From assembly GCA_027483535.1 (NCBI GenBank), contig JAIXUN010000003.1, positions 124,001-188,000 of the forward strand: a stretch of DNA of 64,000 nt, given 5' to 3'. A program made the position numbers and the translations under genes. Below are positions 60,400 to 64,000 of the stretch, piece by piece. Numbering within the stretch: the first letter of the stretch is position 1; each line of letters opens with the position of its first letter. The stretch comes from a bacterium. GTDB lineage: Bacteria; Armatimonadota; Fimbriimonadia; Fimbriimonadales; Fimbriimonadaceae. Below the pieces are notes generated by a model, which saw only the letters and a list, made by a program, of their open reading frames with translations, did no database searches and was not told the DNA's origin.

Positions 60400-61263
60400 A
60401 TGCGCGTCTTCATCTCGGTGGATATGGAAGGGATTACGGGTCTCGTCTCGTGGTCCCAATGCTCCCGACCCAACGGCAAGTTCTACGACTACGGCTACGC
60501 CCGGCAGATGATGACGCACGACATCAACGCCGCCATCCGAGGAGCCCGTCGAGCCGGGGCGACCGAGATCGTGGTCAAAGACTCGCACGGCAACAGCAAA
60601 AACCTGCTCATTGCCGACCTCGAGCCCGGAGTCGAACTCATCTCCGGCGAGGGTCGACCCGGGGACGGAATGATGTGGGGAATCGGGGAAACCAACAACG
60701 GCAAACCGTTCGATGCCGCCATGCTGGTGGGTTATCACGCCAAAGCGGGCACGCTGAGGGGCATCATGGAGCACACCATCACGGGCGGGGTTCACCGGAT
60801 GTTCCTGGAATCCGGCGAGACAAAAACCGAGATCGGAGAGATCGGCGTGGCGATGCTCACCGCCGGCGCATACGGAATCCCGATCGTCATGGTCAGTAGC
60901 GACGATCTAGCCTGCGCCGAAGCCAAAGCGCACGTACCTACCATTGTCACCGCCGAAACCAAAACGGGTTTGGCGCGATACATGGGCAAGCTCAAGCACC
61001 CATCGGTGACGGGTCCCCTCATTGAAGAGGCGGCGTATCAGGCTCTGCAAAGCAAACACCCTCTCTTTCACGTGGAACTCCCGGCGCGAGTCTCCATCGA
61101 ATTCAACCGGGCTGAAATGGCGGAGATGTGCATGTGGCTGCAAGGAGCCGAGCGGCAAGACGCCTACACGGTGGCCGCAACCTTCCAAGACTTCCATGCG
61201 CTACACAAGTTCTGCTGGGCATGCTGGATGCTCTCGTTCAAGGGAATCGATACGCAAGACTAA
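60400..61263 (+). CDS. M55-family D-aminopeptidase (DppA-like)
   Basis: 287 residues. FISVDMEGITGLV near 4-16 supplies Asp8 and Glu10 of the zinc site; VKDSHGNSKN near 59, GYHAKAGTLRGIMEHT near 109-125 and the conserved ISGEGRPGDGMMWG near 82 complete the family pattern. DppA from Bacillus removes D-Ala from D-amino-acid peptides. A role in recycling wall peptides is likely. Cytoplasmic by lack of signal. Confidence 0.93.
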   Translation: MRVFISVDMEGITGLVSWSQCSRPNGKFYDYGYARQMMTHDINAAIRGARRAGATEIVVKDSHGNSKNLLIADLEPGVELISGEGRPGDGMMWGIGETNNGKPFDAAMLVGYHAKAGTLRGIMEHTITGGVHRMFLESGETKTEIGEIGVAMLTAGAYGIPIVMVSSDDLACAEAKAHVPTIVTAETKTGLARYMGKLKHPSVTGPLIEEAAYQALQSKHPLFHVELPARVSIEFNRAEMAEMCMWLQGAERQDAYTVAATFQDFHALHKFCWACWMLSFKGIDTQD

Positions 61264-61395
61264 GGCTCTTTCAAACTTAGAATCACGAGTTTTTGTCTGA
61301 AAAAGTCAAAGTTCAACGTTTTAGCAGAACGCAGAATCGGCTGGCGCGTTATGCTGGTAGGGGACTCGCGTCAACGGGTCCGACTAGGAGATTTT

Positions 61396-61785
61396 ATGGA
61401 CCGTTCTATGGTTGCTCGATTTGTCGCCGGTGCAGCACTTTTGGGTGTTTGCGCGTCGATGCTCTCTATCCCATCGCAAGCCGTTGCCGTTCGACAAGAC
61501 CCACCGGCAGAAGAGCCGCTGAAGTATGAGAAGGATGCATGGCCCTTCGTTAAGAAGTACTGCATCGGTTGCCACAACAAAGACAACGCAGGCGGAGGAC
61601 TCAAATTTGCCGACGATCTTAAGGAAGCCGACGCGCTGAAGATGAAGAAAGAGTTCACTCAGTCCATGCGAAAGGTTCAGCGAAAGCAAATGCCGCCCGC
61701 AAAGGCCGCTCAACCGGGCGATAAAGAGAAAGCTCGATTCCTGGATTGGGTGAAGAAGACCTTCCCCAAGAAAGACGAAGCCTAA
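61396..61785 (+). CDS. Secreted planctomycete-type cytochrome c
   Basis: 129 residues from ATG 61396, with AGGAG 7 bases upstream. A signal peptide (FVAGAALLGVCASMLSIPSQAVA) is followed by one haem site, KYCIGCHNKDNAGGGLKF near 55-72. The late MPPAKAAQPG supplies the methionine ligand. This short domain is usual in planctomycete and related proteins as PSCyt1, here standing alone. It could carry electrons in the periplasm. Confidence 0.9.
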   Translation: MDRSMVARFVAGAALLGVCASMLSIPSQAVAVRQDPPAEEPLKYEKDAWPFVKKYCIGCHNKDNAGGGLKFADDLKEADALKMKKEFTQSMRKVQRKQMPPAKAAQPGDKEKARFLDWVKKTFPKKDEA

Positions 61786-61804
61786 GTTTTCTAGCTCCAT
61801 CAAG

Positions 61805-61848
61805 GAAAAAAAGGGGTCGTTCCAATTAAGGAACGACCCCTTTCTTTT
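61805..61848. terminator. Bidirectional terminator
   Basis: AAGGGGTCGTTCC pairs with GGAACGACCCCTT around AATTAA, with As before and Ts after. It separates the cytochrome c gene from the convergent flgK. Confidence 0.92.
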
Positions 61849-61871
61849 CAACCCATCAACGCTTCGAGAAC

Positions 61872-63248
61872 CTATCGTCGAAGCATGTTGATCACGTCCT
61901 GAAGAACTTCGTCCATGATGGTGAGCGTCTTTGCCGCCGCCTGATACGATCGTTGGAACTTCAGCATGTTGGTGAGCTCCTCGTCAATGGAAACCCCAGA
62001 GACGTCTGCCACCTGTTTTTCCACCTGTTGAATCACGGCTCGCTGAGTGTCTACGTTGGACTGAGCAACTTGCACGCTTCTTCCCACGTCGCTCAGGATG
62101 TCGCCGTAGAACGCCCGGAAGCTCTTGTTTCCAAGCCCTCCAAACTGGCGATCTCGCATCTGCGAAAGGCCAAGGGCAATCGAGCCATCGCCCGGCGCGC
62201 CCATACCCGTGACAATCGCTTCGTAGTCTCCGCTGATCGTCGCATCGATGTCGAAGTCCACCGCTCCGGATTGAGGGGTCGAGTCGTTGAAGAATCGGAC
62301 TCCAGTGTTTCCAGCCGCGTTGGTACCCGCCATGTGAATCGCGTTCACCTCGGTGCGAAGGGTGTTCGCAAAGGTATCCAACCGAGCTTTCATATCGCTG
62401 ATGAAGTTCAGCGAATCAAACACTCCGCGAAGTTCGCCCGCGTCCACCGTGTACGTGCCATTCGCGTCTGAAAGCGAATTGGTGGCGGCGTTATAGCCGC
62501 TCGCAATGTCCCGAGCGCCCACTGAGTCGATCAGTGTGAACTGGTTCACGTACACCGAGACCGAACCATCCGGTTGCTCCTGCGCACGGATGTCGATCAT
62601 CTTCGACAGTTCAGAGACCGCCGCGTCGCGCTTGTCTCGAACGTCGTTCGGATAACCTCCGGCAGCCAGCGATTGTCGAACTTCGGTGTTCAAAGTCGCA
62701 ATCTCGTTGGCGAGGTTTTGAACCTTGGTGATCGCCTCCGACGCCCTCGACATCTGCTGGTTTTCCAGTCCCTGCAAAGAGGCGTAAATGTTGCGAACAT
62801 TGCGTGTCAATTGCAGACCCGCTGTTTGCACATTCACCTTATTAGAGGGATCGGTTGGGTTCGAAGAGAGTGCAGACCACGAATTGTAGAATGCGTCGAG
62901 CGAACTCACCACACCCTGGCCGCTTGCATCGAGGAAAAGGCTCTCCACCCGGCGTGAGCCGTTGCCCATTGCCGAATGTCGACCCAATTCCGAGAAAGCG
63001 TCTCGCAGACGGGAGTCTAAGAACTGGTCGCGAATGCGGGTGATCCCCGCCATGTTCACGCCCGTTCCCAACGAGTGGGTGTCGCCTAAAACGTACTGAA
63101 TCGGATCCGAAGTCGAGAGATCAACCGTTTGTCGTGAGTAACCCGGCGTGTTGACATTGGCAACGTTATGACCGATCGTATCCAGCGATCGCTGAAACGC
63201 TCGGAGGGCTCGCGAGGCGGTTTCGATACCGTGGAATGGACTTGGCAT
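61872..63248 (-). CDS. flgK: Flagellar hook-associated protein 1
   Basis: 458 residues, at the short end for FlgK. The N-terminal rod-like region GIETASRALRAFQRSLDTIGHNVANVNTPGYSRQ and the C-terminal LTNMLKFQRSYQAAAKTLTIMDEVLQDVINMLRR are the paired helices of axial flagellar proteins. The central region is short. FlgK joins hook to filament. It is the third gene in flgJ-flgN-flgK, all on the minus strand. Confidence 0.95.
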   Translation of the reverse strand: MPSPFHGIETASRALRAFQRSLDTIGHNVANVNTPGYSRQTVDLSTSDPIQYVLGDTHSLGTGVNMAGITRIRDQFLDSRLRDAFSELGRHSAMGNGSRRVESLFLDASGQGVVSSLDAFYNSWSALSSNPTDPSNKVNVQTAGLQLTRNVRNIYASLQGLENQQMSRASEAITKVQNLANEIATLNTEVRQSLAAGGYPNDVRDKRDAAVSELSKMIDIRAQEQPDGSVSVYVNQFTLIDSVGARDIASGYNAATNSLSDANGTYTVDAGELRGVFDSLNFISDMKARLDTFANTLRTEVNAIHMAGTNAAGNTGVRFFNDSTPQSGAVDFDIDATISGDYEAIVTGMGAPGDGSIALGLSQMRDRQFGGLGNKSFRAFYGDILSDVGRSVQVAQSNVDTQRAVIQQVEKQVADVSGVSIDEELTNMLKFQRSYQAAAKTLTIMDEVLQDVINMLRR

Positions 63249-63260
63249 TTCTCATTCTCC

Positions 63261-63737
63261 TTAGGCAGCGGCGTCCACCAGCACGGCGGCTCGGGCGACT
63301 CGGGGCTTGTACGGTCCGCGCTTACGAGGAACAGATGCTTTGGCAATCAGCGTGAGCGAACCGTTGATGTAGGTCATCTCCGATTCAAACAGCTTCTTGT
63401 TCTTCTTCACCACGTCGCTCACGTTCTGAGCCGATGCGGTGACCTTGTTTGCGATCTGTTGCACCTGTTGGGCCTCGTTCTTATCGAGAACGGCCACAAG
63501 ACCTCGAATGTTGGGTTCGGCACCCAACGCTTCGGCCAGCCTTCGTGCAGAGTCAAGCGCTTGTTCGTCGATGGTTCGCATCTCCGCCATAAGCTCTTCG
63601 AACGAGGGTTGCAGCTTCTCTACGCGAGCAACGTCGCGTAGGGTGACTGCCACCGTTTGCTCATGGAGAACCCGTAGGAGCTTGTCCGACGTGCTCAGCC
63701 ATTGTTGCCAGTGGTTGATCAGTTCTTTCGATTTCAT
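63261..63737 (-). CDS. flgN: FlgN-like flagellar export chaperone
   Basis: 158 residues, helical throughout (about 15-130), with HWQQWLSTSDKLLRVLHEQTVAV at the start and a basic C-terminal tail (RKRGPYKPR). FlgN chaperones FlgK and FlgL before export. Position directly before flgK and overlap with the rod gene (ATGA) support it; sequence conservation of the family is low. Confidence 0.8.
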   Translation of the reverse strand: MKSKELINHWQQWLSTSDKLLRVLHEQTVAVTLRDVARVEKLQPSFEELMAEMRTIDEQALDSARRLAEALGAEPNIRGLVAVLDKNEAQQVQQIANKVTASAQNVSDVVKKNKKLFESEMTYINGSLTLIAKASVPRKRGPYKPRVARAAVLVDAAA

Positions 63738-64000
63738 AGTTCAGTGACCTTCCCCAGAGTCGTTTCTGAAGGGCCTTGGTTTTCGGTTGATGGGTTGGTT
63801 GATGAAGAAGTCTCTTGCGCCTTTCGGTAAGCCTCCAGCGCATGCTTTTGTCGATTGGTCTCTCGAAGCTGCGCCATCGCCGCCTGGGAGGTCTTTTCGA
63901 ACAAGGTGTTGCTGATTCCGAGCGCGCCACGTTGCGCCATAGAATCGGCGATGCTCTGCTCGAACATGTCGCGATAGATCTCGCCGCCCGGCACCTTGCC
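63734..64000 (-). CDS. flgJ: Flagellar rod-binding protein, FlgJ N-terminal domain (partial)
   Basis: The frame is open to the right edge; about 88 residues are visible. GGEIYRDMFEQSIADSMAQRGALGI near the start is the FlgJ rod-cap motif. A GTG at 63994 is in frame but FlgJ proteins have a further N-terminal helix, so the true start is outside the window. The C-terminus ends soon after this domain, so it lacks the muramidase half, as in many bacteria. Confidence 0.85.
   Translation of the reverse strand, partial: GKVPGGEIYRDMFEQSIADSMAQRGALGISNTLFEKTSQAAMAQLRETNRQKHALEAYRKAQETSSSTNPSTENQGPSETTLGKVTEL

Overview
The window comes from a flagellated, Gram-negative-type bacterium with a moderately high GC genome. 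Lipoproteins, a DUF1559-type pseudopilin, a planctomycete-style secreted cytochrome c and dense families of GC-rich palindromic intergenic repeats together suggest Armatimonadota (Fimbriimonadia-like). That assignment is an inference from gene content only; there is no rRNA in the window.

Layout. 1-4.1 kb: the end of a partial gene, a tandem pair of paralogous membrane proteins, a repeat cluster, tRNA-Arg(TCT) and a metallophosphoesterase. 4.1-12.0 kb: a chemotaxis adaptation block, cheC-cheD-HDOD-cheB-cheR-cheY-cheY-cheX on the + strand, then an M48 protease behind a hairpin-masked ribosome site, a lipoprotein and a cheW-like gene. CheA and receptors are not in the window. 12.0-15.2 kb: tmk, an AIM24-family protein, repeats and a secreted esterase.

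15.3-35.6 kb, minus strand: a podovirus-like virion cassette in the order lysin, two small membrane proteins, small and large terminase, portal, scaffold, coat, tail adaptor, nozzle, two internal-virion-like proteins and a GDSL tail protein. No integrase, repressor or replication gene is visible. Between coat and adaptor it is split by about 5 kb holding host-type intergenic repeats, a pair of secreted paralogs and a FeeM/LuxI-like acyltransferase. The cassette therefore looks long-resident and possibly domesticated.

35.9-41.8 kb: a HigB/HigA-like toxin-antitoxin operon with a palindromic operator, an orphan antitoxin-like gene, small membrane genes (one interrupted by an amber codon), an ECF sigma/anti-sigma pair and a stand-alone LAGLIDADG-like protein. 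41.8-52.1 kb: pseudopilin and lipoprotein, alkaline phosphatase, a lipoprotein, a beta-helix protein, an alpha/beta hydrolase divergent from a LysR regulator, and a zinc-ribbon protein. 52.2-54.7 kb: a fusion of an ABC substrate-binding protein with its permease. 55.6-57.3 kb: ahcY under an S-adenosylhomocysteine riboswitch with an overlapping terminator. 57.3-64 kb: two glycosyltransferases, a D-aminopeptidase, a cytochrome c and flagellar flgJ-flgN-flgK.

The recurrent intergenic repeats (eight clusters) fold into hairpins whose inner stems change sequence but keep pairing. Several are arranged as inward-facing pairs about 150-190 bp long with unrelated cores.
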